A stretch of DNA of 64,000 nucleotides from NCBI GenBank assembly GCA_963930655.1, contig OZ005620.1, positions 22,607,501-22,671,500 of the forward strand, given 5' to 3'. This DNA is from Myrica gale. Its lineage: Eukaryota > Streptophyta > Magnoliopsida > Fagales > Myricaceae. Under the pieces are notes generated by a model. It saw only the letters and a list, made by a program, of their open reading frames with translations, was not told the DNA's origin and made no database searches. Shown in pieces: positions 23,690-35,871 of this stretch (its first letter is position 1; each line of letters starts with the position of its first letter). The translations under genes were made by a program, and so were the position numbers.

Positions 23690-26617
23690 AAATATGAGGC
23701 TGAAGAGGATGTACCAGCCAGAACCTGCAAGTGAAATTGAACTAGTAACTAGATATTCTGATAGAGGGTAGAGTTAAATGTAAAGAATACCCAGTTGAAT
23801 CGACCTCAAGCTGCTCCTCAGTAAATGAATTTTTGTGGATTTCCCATGTATCTGCATGTGGTTTTCACAGGAGATGGCTCCACACCAAAATGAGTCAGTA
23901 ATGTAACATGCTCTGGCAGCCAACTGAAACAATAAATTTTTTTTTAACTAAGGTACAAAGAGATTAAAAAATAACATCATTAGGGGATGTGAATTTTGAG
24001 GGAAAATAACAAATCCTAATCGTTTTCAATGCTCAACCAGCATCCTCTTCCTTGAGCAAACCTAGGTCTAATCACAAGCCAATAATCTAATAATGAGAGG
24101 ACTCCTATAATCTTATCAAAACACTTAGCTGATGGCTGCAAGCAGAACATGACAATACAGTCTGGTGTAGGTGTCTCACTCATCATTAAAATTATGAGAT
24201 GAACAATATAAATCTGGTCAAGCATCTCACACTGGACACTGAACAGTCAAACAGTTTAGACAATGATTTAGGTGGTAAACGTAGGCCAACAAAGAGTGGT
24301 TGAACTCCTCTCCTATCTGCTCACGATAAGGGTAGTTTAGCTGATGGCTCCAAACAGAACCCGTTCTTTATGCAGAAGCAAATGCTGAATTATTCTTGAT
24401 GTTTGAAACTGCTGAAGAATTACTATATTGTCGAATGTACCGGAACTGAAAGAGTGCAATAACGCCACTTGTGCTTGAAGTTATTCTGGTTGCCTAACAT
24501 GCCTTATTAGACCTGAACTGTTCATGGGTAAGGCATATGAACAATTTTTGGAAGGTCATTGCCAAACACATTTGTAAATTTTTTCTCCTTTTGCACTATT
24601 TTGTAGAAACTATCACCGTCTTAAAGTGGCAGTAGTTTAGTCGAGGTTGACCACCTTCTTCAGTCAAACAACCTGAACTTATTTTGAAATTATAAGTGAC
24701 AAGTGAATATATCTATAAATTATTGCAAAGTAAAAAGCTATGAATTCAGCAATCAGGAAATAATGAGAATTTCCTGTGTTTCCCAAGAAAGATAGTACCC
24801 AAATATATTTCTGATTGCTCATGCTTGTCCAAATTAACAATCAAAATTTTTCCCAATTCCTGGGTTGCCACAAAATCAGATGTGAATATAAAACAAGAAG
24901 AAGCCCTTATTTGTTGTTAGTGATCTCTAAAAATTGTAAACAATTTTCAGACTGCTATTTTTATGACCAAATGGGTTTTAGTAACACTGGACCTCCAATA
25001 CATGGTGCTACCTAAGTCAACATTCATCAATTATTCACAATGAAGTCCTTAACATATAGTTCTGTAAACACATTATAACCCAATTTCTTTCTTTAATGTA
25101 ACAAACCTGGGCATATCGCAAGGGGCTGACAATACAGAAGCTGTCAAAGCAAGAACAGGACCATGAATAGAGGCTACAGATTGACCCTCACTTAAATTTC
25201 TGCATTTTGTTAATCACAAACTTCAGATCAGAGCATAAGATGATACATATTCCCAGAACCTAATACATGAGACAACAGATGTCAGAAGCACAAGTAAGAA
25301 ATGCATGGATGCATACATGACTATTTCCTTCAGGGATAAATTACGTCTGCTATGAATGTTCATCAGTGACACAAGGCATAAAAATCAGTAGTTGGATTCC
25401 CATGAAAGATATAGGCATGCTATATTTGATGCTTCATGCACACGTCAAACGTCAAATATATAACTTATATTCTGAATAAGTTGCACACACCCTGCATATG
25501 GATTCTAGTAGGTGATGCAATTAACTACCAGAGGACAATTTAGGTTCTGTTCACTAAAGTTGAATATCTATAAATGATTGGCTGAGACAAATTCACCATA
25601 CCGTGATGCAAAGGATTACGATAACAAGAAAAGAACTTATCCATAGCATAATCATAAAAAATGAATGTGTTGAAGGTATTGATAAACTGGGAATAGCAGC
25701 TGGTCCATTGAGTATTTATAATTCTACAGATATTGTTTCCTTTCTCTTAATATCTCTGCTTTCAGTTTCCATGAAACAGAAACTTTACTAGCAGAAAGAG
25801 AAATTAGATATAAAAGCACGTAGATATGAATACAGGGTATAGAGTATGCATCAAGACATGCAAGTTCTACAACGAATGCATAATGTTACAAGGATGATGC
25901 AGTCCAATTATTGGAAAGGTAGAATCAAGCAACTAACAGCTAAACCCAGTACAGAAGTACGAAAACTAACACTTGCTTTCCCTTCCTTCAAAGAGCATTT
26001 GCCTCATTGTAAGCTCTATCACGGAAGTCTCTAGTCAGGTCTTCATCCCCACCCTTCATTAAGCCAGCGAGAACTGCTGCAGCATGCTCTCTTACCTAAG
26101 CCAGATATTAAGCTACAATATATAAGTTGACAGCCTTAAGCTCTTCTTAAGAACTCCATGAATTCGGGTCTTATATTACTAATCGAGGGGTCTATGACTC
26201 CTGATCAAGGGTTGATGTCTATGAGATAAATGTTCTCAATAAACACCACATCCATCACTTATTCAAATTCCAATACTAATTCCCGCCAAATACGGATAAT
26301 ACACACCCATTATTTTGCTTTAGTTTTCAATTTTATTCAGCCAGGAACTTGCCTCCACTTTGGTGTCTATAAGCAGTTTCTCAACAGCTCTCCAGATTTT
26401 TTGTTCCTCTGTACGTGAGAGAATGAAAGTGTGCCTGTCAGAAAAGAGTTCGCCAATCAATGTAATCATCATGTTGTTATATAAAAATGCATAATAAACT
26501 TTTAAGCTTCCCTCTATGATGGAAATAATTTAAGTACGAAATGCCAATGTGACAGAAATTAACAACATGCGGTCATTTGGATTGCAACCCAAATGTTATT
26601 CAAAGTGTGAAGGGAAA

Positions 26618-26665
26618 CCTTTTTTTTTTGTTTTTTTTTTTTTGGGGGGGGGGGGGGGAGGGGGA
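26618..26665 (+). repeat. Poly(T)-poly(G) tract
   Basis: T runs are followed by a run of about 14 G, an A, and 5 G, within the broken PA200 copy. The G run could form a G-quadruplex or be a slippage product. Length is likely unreliable in sequence reads. Confidence 0.8.
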
Positions 26666-27599
26666 GCTCATTGTATGGAATGAATAACCTTATCTTATTG
26701 GAAGGTACAAGCTGTAGAAGAAAACCACTAATAAGTACCATACCTATGCATGAAAGTTTGTAGATACGTCAACATTTAGCAGATCTTGTTCACCAGTTAG
26801 AATCATTGGCTGAAGAAAGAATAACCGATACAGCTTCTTGGAGATGGGGTTCCCAGAAAATTCTCCATTCAAGCAATTCAAAAGATGCCTTGGCCAGCAC
26901 TGACAAATCTTTATTTGATGTTTCCTTCAGAAAGCAAGCAACATCTCTCAAAATGTTTATGATTTCTATTTCGTACATCGTACAGGCCAAATGCTTTACT
27001 ACTTTTCTGGAACATCATAGTATACTTCCAGCTATCCACTCAGAGGAACATCTCTTCGACAATTACACCTTAAGCAGCCAAAAGTCGGTCTAAGGTTATC
27101 CATGAGGACAAAGACCTTGCATAAGACCAATAATTTAAATTAAATAACTCTTTTTAATTGTACCTAGGAGGAAGGGGGAGAGTAGTTACTAAAATTAAGA
27201 ATCCTCATGCCACGTGCATGTCAAAGGAAAAGAAATCTTCCAACCGACACCCATTAGCTGGCCATTTAAAACCAGCGGATTCTACACCTTGTACAGCTTT
27301 GACAACCAATTTTCTATGTTTGTAAATCTTTTATTCGTTCCTTAACGGTTTAGCGGTGGCGGTTTCCGGTTATCCTACATTAATATTGAGCCATTTTTTT
27401 AACATTTTACGCACTTGACCCAATGTATTTTTTCTTTTTTCTTTTTGTCCATTAATCACATATCAATAAAATCTAAACTAATGAAATACAAATTCCAAAA
27501 TTAATAAAATTAAAGATCATCTTAAAAGATAAGATGAAAATTTAAAGTCCAAAGTAATAGAGACGTCACTGTAAGTAGAAACTATTATCTTTTGAAAAA

Positions 27600-28060
27600 T
27601 CCAGTTTAGACCCTAACAATACTTAGAGGGGGGGAATATGTGTTTTCCCTCTAATTAACAAATCAATAACAATTTTAAAACATGTTAAAAACCTAGAAGG
27701 GTTTCCCTTGGTTTCACAAGGAAAATATAAAAATTCAGCAATTTTTTAGGCGCTCGAGCGCTGGTCAAATGCTCGTCGAGCGCTCATGTTTTTGTCTGAA
27801 ATTTGCACTGAGCGCTCGAGCGCTTGTTTAACGCTAGTCAAACGTGATGACTCTGTCTGAATTTTTTCAAAGGGCGCTCGAGCGCTTGTTAAACGCTGGT
27901 CAAACGTGATGACTCTATCTGAATTTTTGAACTAAAATGTATTAGAAATTTGAACTAAAACGTAATTGACTGACTGATTTTGCAAGCATGGTATAAATTT
28001 AATAGTGATTTGTCAATTTTAGAAATTTAGACAATTTGTTAACATTTCATAAAAACTCTT
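27600..28060 (-). mobile_element. Fragment of an LTR retrotransposon end (fossil)
   Basis: On the minus strand the stretch has TATTCCCCCCCTCTAAGTAT near 27610-27640, resembling the TTCATCCCCCTCTAGGT block near the end of the LTR at 32190-33349 but in the opposite orientation. It includes the GCGCTCGAGCGC minisatellite. It is a broken piece of a Copia-type element; the rest is not seen. Confidence 0.45.
27745..27900. repeat. Tandem units carrying the palindrome GCGCTCGAGCGC
   Basis: About three units of 60-75 bp, each with AGCGCTCGAGCGC or a variant, followed by TTAACGCT-GTCAAACGTGATGACTCT. The last two units are most alike. Several CTCGAG palindromes are regularly spaced. No coding. Confidence 0.8.
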
Positions 28061-28064
28061 AAAC

Positions 28065-29140
28065 TTTTTTTTTGATGAATAAGCCAATCTCATTAGAAAT
28101 AGTGAAAACAGTACAAAAGACTATACCGACAACACTACTTCAAACAAGCAAGAAAACTAAAGAAATCAACAAAATCTAGAAAAGGGCAACCAAGCACCGA
28201 GTTCACCCAACAAAAAAGTAACGACAACAAAACACCCTTCAACTTATCCAAAGACAAAGAACAATCCTCAAAACATCTATTATTACGCTCCCGCCAGAGG
28301 CACCACCAGATACAATGGGGTATCAATCTCCAAATGCAGAGGTTTCGTTGGGTGTTGCAGGGTGTCATTTTCAATCAAAAGGTCCTGAAAGTTTGGAGGG
28401 GGTTATGGTGCCTGTCGAGAATGAGGCTTCTGAGGTGCTTATTAGGCCTTTGAGGATGCTGGTGCCTTCACATGAACCGTCTAGTTTGGTGCTGAAGATG
28501 ATTAAGTCTTTTCGTCATTTGGTTGGAGTCTCTTGTGAGGGACATGAGTCTGATTTGTTGAATTTGTTTGCTGCCCTGGAGTTAGAGAGGGGACCTCAGT
28601 GTGGTACATCTGTGCGGAGATCGGGGGGTAAGTTGGTGAGGGAGATTAAGGCTTTGGAGTCGTCGGTGAATTATGCTTCTAATGTTTCAAGCTCTCGGAA
28701 GTGTAGGCTTGTGGGGAGGGATTTAGCCAATGTTTTATGAATCCCAGAATTATCAGTTGGAATGTTCGGGGGTTGAATGATATCTCTAAATGCAAGGCTG
28801 TGGGACATTTGTTAAGAGGGTGGAAGGCGGATCTTGTGTGTCTCCAGGAGACCAAGGTGTCGTTTGTTTCAAGGGCCTTGGTGAGGTGGTTGTGGGGTGG
28901 CCCTCATGTTAGATGGTGTAGCCTGGAGGCCGCTGGTGCTTCGGGAGGTATTTTGATTCTTTGGGATTCTCGGATTTTAGATATGGTGGAGTCGTGTATT
29001 GGTTCTTACTCTGTGTCGGTGCTGTTTAAGAATGTTGAGGATGGTTTCGTGTGGGGTTTCTCTGGTGTGTACGGTCCGAATGAAGACACTTGTAGGAGGA
29101 TGTTATGGGATGAGTTGGCTAATACATTGATTTAAAATTT
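28065..29140. mobile_element. LINE copy with internal inversion (twin-priming type)
   Basis: The left part (28065 to about 28345) reads on the minus strand as the LINE 3' end: poly(T) at 28065-28073, then the ORF2 C-terminus [17 protein letters not shown]. The right part (about 28340-29137) reads on the plus strand as the end of ORF1 (RRSGGKLVREIKALESSVNY, stop at 28738-28740) and the start of ORF2. ORF2 begins MNPRIISWNVRGLNDISK, then KADLVCLQETK, GGILILWDSR and FSGVYGPNED, the endonuclease domain. The ORF1 stop and ORF2 start overlap as ATGA at 28737-28740. The middle of ORF2 is missing. A 3' piece and a 5' piece joined head to head is the known product of twin priming. Confidence 0.88.
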
Positions 29141-29149
29141 TTTGTGGTA

Positions 29150-32100
29150 GAATCTCGACCTCTTGACTTATATTATGTGATGTACTTACCAAAGTTTGAC
29201 ATTAAACTCTTTAATTATGATTCAATGCCTTCATATATACCCTTCTAAATACAATAAATTTGTAATTTTTTCTACCAAAATTCTAAATAACTAGTTCATT
29301 CACCTAGCAAGCTTCTTGGTAACTTGAATGTAAGCATTTGATTAGACAAAACCAACAACAAATTTCAAATATTCAGGTGAAACTAAACTATTGAGTAAAC
29401 CTTGTCATGTTTCTAGAATACTACGTCTTGAGGTGAAACTAAAGTTTGAATTATTGAGTAGAAACTAAACTAAAAAAACTAAAAAAAAATCCCGGTTTAA
29501 CCGCCGATTTTTTCAAAAAACCAAACCTACACCGGCACCGGTTAGACCAAAAGGTACGAATCTTTCTCTATCTTACTTTTATATTGATTAAATGCAAGAT
29601 TTGTTTGTTTATACTCATGTGGTCCCGAAATTGATCGAGTTGTTTATTATGAATGAGTTTTTATATTTCTTTCTCATTTTTCATGTGTTTCTTCATGCTA
29701 TTGATTGCATTTGTTAATCTAGATTCAATCTATGTGCCGAATATTATATGTTTTTGAAATCTAGATTTTCTAATTTTCTCCTCTTTTCGAATAATCCAAC
29801 ATTTGAGAAATTTCGTGCCTATACTATTAATAATTGTTTCTATTGAGTTTAATGAGTTAATAAATGTTCCATTTAACTCTAATACGTAGCTTGTATTAAG
29901 AAAAATTATTAGTTAATGGATTTATGTGTATTCGGTTTCAATAGATAATATCTTTGAGGAGATGATTTTAAATAGCTTGAAAAACATGTGAGTCAATTTG
30001 TAAATATAAGTCATTGTGATACTAGATTTCAAGTAACCTTGTTAAAATTTTTATTGGGTCTCTCATAATATGCTGATTTGTAAATTCAAGTGTCATATGT
30101 TTTTCTGGGACACTTATAATATTTTGGTATGTATATCAAATGCTATATTGTGTACATTGTATGCATTCAGGTCCCATGAATATTCTTTTGGTATCAGAAT
30201 TTTTTTGTTAAGAAAACAACCATTCTAGATATTTTATTATTAAAAATTCTGATTGAATTAATATAGTTTCTTTTCAATAATGAGATGGCTTAAAAGTTCA
30301 TATATCAAAATTAAGTAAGAATCACTTGATTAATTCACTATCTTGCATAGTTGACTTGGATTTTTTTGGAATATAATTTTGTATTAAAGAATATGTCTTT
30401 GGATTATACATAGTTCATGACATTTTTTTCAGTTCATAGTTTATTCATATAAGTCTGTGCTGAAATATTATATAATTTTCTATGTAAGAAACAATGTTTA
30501 TTTCTTTATCTTATTATTGGATATGAAACTATATTATCTGTTGCATTGAATATTTTGGTCTTTTGATTAAATGAGTTGGTTTTGGTATTCATCGGCTTTG
30601 GTTTTCATTGTTATGTATGTACTTTGTTGGTTTATTTTTACATACCTATGCATTCCATGTGAAATTGCTTTTGTGGAAATGTGATCTTTTGTCTTCCTGT
30701 ACAGAACTTTGTTATTGGTTCTGAAAAATCATTATGATATGATATAATAAGTATTTTTTGGGTGATGTGCATTAAAGATATTTGTTCCATGACTCTTTAT
30801 TTCTGTTTTATACGAGATTCATATTCGAATATATTTGGTCTCGTTGGTTGTTCCCATGTGGTTATGCAATATGTGTGTTAATCTTTTAATGAACATGTGC
30901 ATTTTATCTATAACACCATAAATGGTTATATGACTATAATGATGTGCATATTTTGTTGTCATTACTGTTTAGCAGAGAATTTCATAGAAGTTGATTTAGA
31001 GAATAGATCCTTCATAGTTGTGTTGAGGAGTATTATACATTAAGGGGGAGTCGTAATATTGTCTCATTTTTTAGGTTCTGTGATATTATGGAGTTGGATT
31101 GTGACACTTGTGATGTTTTGTAATGCACATATTCTATTTTGTGTTCAATCTGATGGTGGATTGTGAGATGTAGTATTGAAGTGTATTACATTTGTTTCAC
31201 TTCTTGTTCTATTTGTATATTACACGTCTATTAAACATGATGATTGTCTGTTATTATTTTTAGTTTGTAGTTGATAGATGTTTGAATTGAGGTTGATAGC
31301 TCTGTTGATAACAAATGATAATTTGTTGTTTAATCCTATGCCTCCTTCTTGACAAAAAAAAAGGGAGAAATTGATGTTTCTTTTCATTAGTGTATATTGT
31401 TAATTTTCATTTGCTGAATATGCATCTTTATATTGGAACTCTATGTTTGTAGTTGAATCTATCATTGTTCAAATTTTGGATTAAAGTTGCTTAGCATAGG
31501 TTGTTGATTACACTTACGTTGCTATTGTACCTTACACTGACCAAAGTACTGAATGATGTCGTCAGTATTTGTAAACGTTTAAATGTGGTGAACTCTCACG
31601 GTGCCTCAAGTATGACTAGAAGTTTTGGTGATCCTGACTGTTCTGCCTCTGATGATGCTACATCTGTTGGCGCTGCTACTGCTACTGCTCATGACTCTGA
31701 TACTGTCGACTTTGACTGAATTCCCTTTAGCTCACTTCTTGCCAAAAGGGGGAGTATAAGCCTAGTCTTCTTCTGCTTATTTTGTTGATATGAAATGATT
31801 ATTGTTGTTTACTTGCTGCACTTGGATTGTTAGCAGCGTGTAGTTATACTTGTGCTCGTGAAACATATTGTGCTAACACTTAGGGGAGAGTTCATCTATC
31901 TTCCATATATCTACAAAATGGATACTTGTCTCAGGGGGAGAGTAGTATCCTGAAATGTTATGATTAACTCTTTTTGTTTGTATGTTAATCCTGCTCTAAT
32001 GAAATTAAAGATTATATTTTGCTGAGGTGTTGTATGCAGGTATTTGGAAATCTCAGGAAGTTATAGAATAGGCTATGATAGAGTTCATAGGCTTGTCTTA

Positions 32101-33349
32101 TGTGAATGAGTTATGTGGTGGTGATCAATAGAATCCATGTCCTAGGGCTTAAGATTGTGTTTGTCACGAAGTAAACAAAAGGGAGAGATTGTTAGGAATG
32201 TTTTAGTTGGCTTTACTTCGTATGTAATTGTGTTGTACTTCCTGAGATATTGAGGTTAATGAAGCTTCTGTGAAGAGCTGAAGACTGCAGTACAAAAACT
32301 GGGTTTTTCTTTAGAAAATTCAAGTTAGCTTGAAGTCAGATGCAAGTAAGACAAAAAAGCAAATTAAAGAAACGACTGAAACAGAAATTGGTTAGTCTTA
32401 TTCTAACTAAATGAGTGACGTCATGACTTACCCAAGAAGCCCAGAACCTTCTACTCCTAACTGAAAAAGACCCGTAACATATAACCTCATTTCCTTTGAA
32501 GATTTGATACTTAGAAAATTCGAGATATTGTGCCTTCAACGTGAGACTCTCTCTAGAATCGTATTGCCCTATTTTCTAAGTCTTTGATTGTGTGAGAACT
32601 GAGAATGAAGCATTGAAAAATAAAACCCATTTCTTAGTATTCTCAGTTCGAGTTTATTGATCACCACCGTTATTTCCCCACAAAGAAATTCAAGACTTTC
32701 GGAGGTTGCTGAAAATCTTGAAGGCCCAAGTGAAGAGTTTGTGCAGTTGCTGTTGTTGCTGGTTTGCAATGGGGAACGAAAATGTATGAATAGCTAGGTA
32801 AAGATAATGAGCTTTTCGAATGGACAAGAGGTTCTCGATCCCTGCTACGGTGCAAATCCGAAAGGTGTGTTTCGGGTAAGAAATCAAGTGTGTTAGACTA
32901 GGATTGGGGATAGTCTTGAATCTATAGATCACCTTGTATTTCGAATTCGATAAACTAGTGAAATCGTTACCTGGCTTATGGCCCCGGAGAGTTTTTATCT
33001 CTTGGAATTTGTTTCCAAGAGATTTTCTCTTCGTCACTAGTTTTGTGTCTTGTGGTGGTGATTGTTCTTTTAATTGTGTTATTGTTTAAAGTGCTTTTTA
33101 GTATAAACTACAAGCTAAATTTTCAAATGTTCTTGACTTGAGAATTTTGGATATAGATTCTAAATATTCTGATCTGATCTTTGTGTAATTATTTACATTG
33201 ATGTAAACGTGTGTACTGAACTTTCTAATCTGATTTGGTGTAGTTTGTGCAGAAAAAGAATTGTACATTTTGAATAGTTTTAAAGTTTAAATTGGAGAAC
33301 ATATTCATCCCCCTCTAGGTTCGGTTGGTGTTATATTGAGTCTTAAACA
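29150..33349 (+). mobile_element. Broken Copia/Sirevirus-like LTR retrotransposon, 3' part with 3' LTR (fossil)
   Basis: A candidate LTR runs 32190-33349, begins TGTTAGGAATG, ends AAACA and is about 1.16 kb, the size known for Sirevirus LTRs. Upstream are several purine tracts of the polypurine type (near 31355, 31748, 31934 and 32177, the last directly before the LTR). Clustered polypurine tracts before the 3' LTR are a known Sirevirus trait. The stretch 29.2-31.5 kb is T-rich with no recognisable coding. The 5' LTR and pol are not seen; the element is broken and looks old. It lies within the middle exon of the broken PA200 copy. Confidence 0.6.
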
Positions 33350-34620
33350 AGTCTGTTCAGAAAGGCATAGCGATTGGCTACTAAACTATGGTGGTAGTGA
33401 CTTTTGGAGGTAAAGGTTTTGCCAGACAATCTAGGATTTGTTGCCTCAGAACAGGAATTTTTGCTCCATATCTCCCTTTTTCCACAAACTGCATAACGTA
33501 TACAAGCTGCCCACTCAGGTACAGACTCAATCGGTGGTGTTAAAATGATATTTTGCAACTGGACCATCATCCAGCTGTCCATGCTCCTAAAATACCATGG
33601 ACATCAGAATGCAGTATGCCCGCAAATGCCTCAGCAGCAACACTCTGCTTAGACCTCTCCTTTGCATTTGCAAACTCCTTCAATGTAGTTCTAAGTGGCA
33701 ACAAAACAGGCATGCCACATTCCTGCAGTAGCCGCTTAAAAATCCGTGCAAATTTTGATTTAAAGCAACTACTGTTTAATTCAGAGATCCAACTTGGAGT
33801 ACGTGGCCATGAAGCAGAAAAGTCAAAGTAAAAACAAGCAATGGATTTGTCTGCTTGGCTCTGGAAAATAGAATTTCCACTATTTCCTCCAGCTGATGAG
33901 CTTTCAGTATCAGTGGTTATATGTACAAGAGCTAGACTATTCAAAGTCTCATTGAAAAAACCATCTTGAAAATTTGCATCAAAGCCCTTTCAAGAGATGA
34001 TCTTGGCTTTTCTTCTAAATTATCCGAAAAGAAAGGCTTTTCCTAAGCTGACAATTTATAAGGTGATCTATGGCCAATGCCACTTCGTTACTATTACCAA
34101 ACTCTCTTTGGACAAGGTCCTCAATTCAGAATGCTTGATTTGTCTTCCTTTTTTTATTTGTCCAAGTATTTTCCACCTTTGTACCCATGCATCAGTTGAT
34201 AACAAGAATAGAGTACAAGTTATCCATCTGCAGAAAGCAAAACCGGCAGGGAAAGCTAAACGCACTTCTAGGAAACCACTATTGAATTCGAAAGACTGCA
34301 CAAAGCCGGAGCGGCAAGGAAATGAAAAACTGAGAACAACTTTTGAAAAAAAAGAAGAAGAAGAAGAAGACGAAAAGAAAAGTTTCGCAGATAATTAAAG
34401 AAGAATACGTATATAAGAGAATAAGAGCGGGAAACAGAAAGGACTGACAGTTTGATAAGAGGTATCCAATTTAGGGTGGAGTAAACCGAATCAGGATCAT
34501 CGGGACCCATACTCCTCCCTGGCTCCTGACTATTGGATGACCGAATGGACGGCTTGACGACCCGTGCAAAGGATTCCTTCTCTCTCTTGGTTTCCTCGGC
34601 AACCGGAGGTAGGAGCCAAG

Positions 34621-34884
34621 TATTAGATGGTCTTGGGCCTTCTTAAGGCCAAAAGCTAGTTCAAGATGTGAGGTTTTTCCTCACACTTATAAACTGACCA
34701 CCAACCTCTTTCTCCCATGGACTGTTGGGTCTGAGACTTGTTGGTAAACTTGGGCTCCGATACCAGTGTTAGGTGGTCTTAGGCATTCTCAACCCCAAAA
34801 GCTAGCTCAAGGGTTGAGGCTTTCTCTCACACTTATAAACTGACTACCAACTTCTTTCACAACCGATGCGGGACAACCCCAACA
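34621..34884 (-). mobile_element. TRIM retrotransposon (miniature LTR element, fossil)
   Basis: It is 264 bp long, flanked by the 5-bp duplication CCAAG at 34616-34620 and 34885-34889. On the minus strand a terminal repeat of about 118 bp (34884-34767, TGTTGGGG...CCTAACA) is followed by CTGGTATCGGAGCCC, which resembles the methionine initiator tRNA primer site used by TRIM elements. A second, diverged repeat follows to 34621. The two repeats differ at many positions, so the insertion is old. It splits exon 1 of the broken PA200 copy. Confidence 0.82.
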
Positions 34885-34905
34885 CCAAGCATTATACACA
34901 TGCAT

Positions 34906-35764
34906 TTCCCACCACCACGAGATTGAAACCCAACAAAAAACACCCACCATGACTCGCACTCCCCACCCTCTTATGTACTGGGAAGATTTGGAGATGAATA
35001 TGAATTTATGCAACGACTCAAGTCTTCGGGGTAGTAATTTAGAGAAAAACAGTCTTTGGGGCAGTTGGTTCGAAGACGTTCCTCGTGTAAGTCTAAAGTC
35101 TACTCTGTACAGGTCATCTTCCACCACAGGAAGAAATATTATTGTATGTTCACAAAATTGGAAAATTTTCTCTTAGCGTCATGCTTGAGTGCGTTTACCG
35201 AACAAATTTGTCACTTTCCTGAGAAATAACAAAGAACTTGCCCAAGTCGCAGGCACAATCAATAGAGATATTCCAGAGAAGGTATTAATAATACAAACGT
35301 GAAAGTCAACAGAGTCAGACAATTATGTGTCGGAGATTACTAAACTCAATAGAGTATTAGAGCTAATACACAGTTCAGGATCACTGATAAAAGGGATGTT
35401 TAAGCATGCAAAATTTAGATAAAAATATTTGTGAAATATTATAAAGTAAAGATATTTTATAGGAATCGGTGAAAAATTGAAGAGATAATATTTTTAATAA
35501 ATATTATAATAATAAAAATTATGTGATAAATTTTTTAATATTAACTTTAAATAATTAATATTTAATGCCAGTGATTGAAGAAAGATATTATTTTATTTCC
35601 AATTTTCCTTTCCTTAGGACAAAGGCCGAGGCGAAAGGCCGACCAACATATCTTACGAGTCAAGACTGGACCGAGCCAATCGTATAAAGAAAATGGGCCA
35701 GTTGGGCAGTTAGAGAATGTGTAGGCCCACGCCGAGTGAGAGTGTCGGAGAAAGATAAATGTAA
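34906..35764. other. Spacer between broken PA200 and the membrane-protein gene
   Basis: No gene is recognised. The stretch 35400-35560 is A/T-rich. The section from about 35590 has higher GC and grades into the promoter of the gene at 36124. Confidence 0.6.
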
Positions 35765-35871
35765 CCGTTGAAAATACCTATAAATAATATAAACTAAAAA
35801 TCTGACCGTTGGGGATGTACAACGCAAACGACCGTTGAGAATCCTCAAGCGTTTCTGCAACAATTTAAATA
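35765..35871 (+). promoter_or_regulatory. Promoter with three CCGTTG (MSA-like) boxes and a TATA-like box
   Basis: CCGTTG occurs at 35765, 35806 and 35832; read on the minus strand each gives the CAACGG core of mitosis-specific activator (MSA) elements bound by three-repeat MYB proteins. The best sites differ from the 11-base consensus at about one position. TTTAAATA at 35864-35871 could serve as TATA box, about 250 bp before the start codon. The link to G2/M control is an inference. Confidence 0.5.

Larger units (their letters stand above)
23690..34905 (-). pseudogene. PA200: Second PA200 copy, internally deleted and interrupted
   Basis: Minus-strand pieces in gene order: exon 1 start MHVYNAW at 34905, broken by a TRIM fossil and resumed at 34620-34440 ([16 protein letters not shown]); a large middle exon at about 34068-33350 ([39 protein letters not shown]); C-terminal exons at about 26905-26781 (KDLSVLAKASFELLEW), 26427-26355 (HTFILSRTEE), 26095-25990 (VREHAAAVLAGLMKGGDED), 25195-25110 (IHGPVLALTASVLS) and 23930-23830 (WLPEHVTLL). 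About 25 exons between exon 1 and the middle exon are missing, and so are those between 33350 and 26905. A stop follows YNEANAL in the 26.0-kb exon, and the last exon has lost about 13 codons out of frame before DTWEIHKNSFTEEQLE. The exon ending at 26355 is followed by a GC-type donor. It cannot make PA200. It keeps the C-terminal exons that the intact copy has beyond the window edge. Confidence 0.92.

Noticed and set aside
27745-27900. Possible CRISPR array
   Set aside because: The units are few, imperfect and without unique spacers, in a plant nuclear region; it is a minisatellite.
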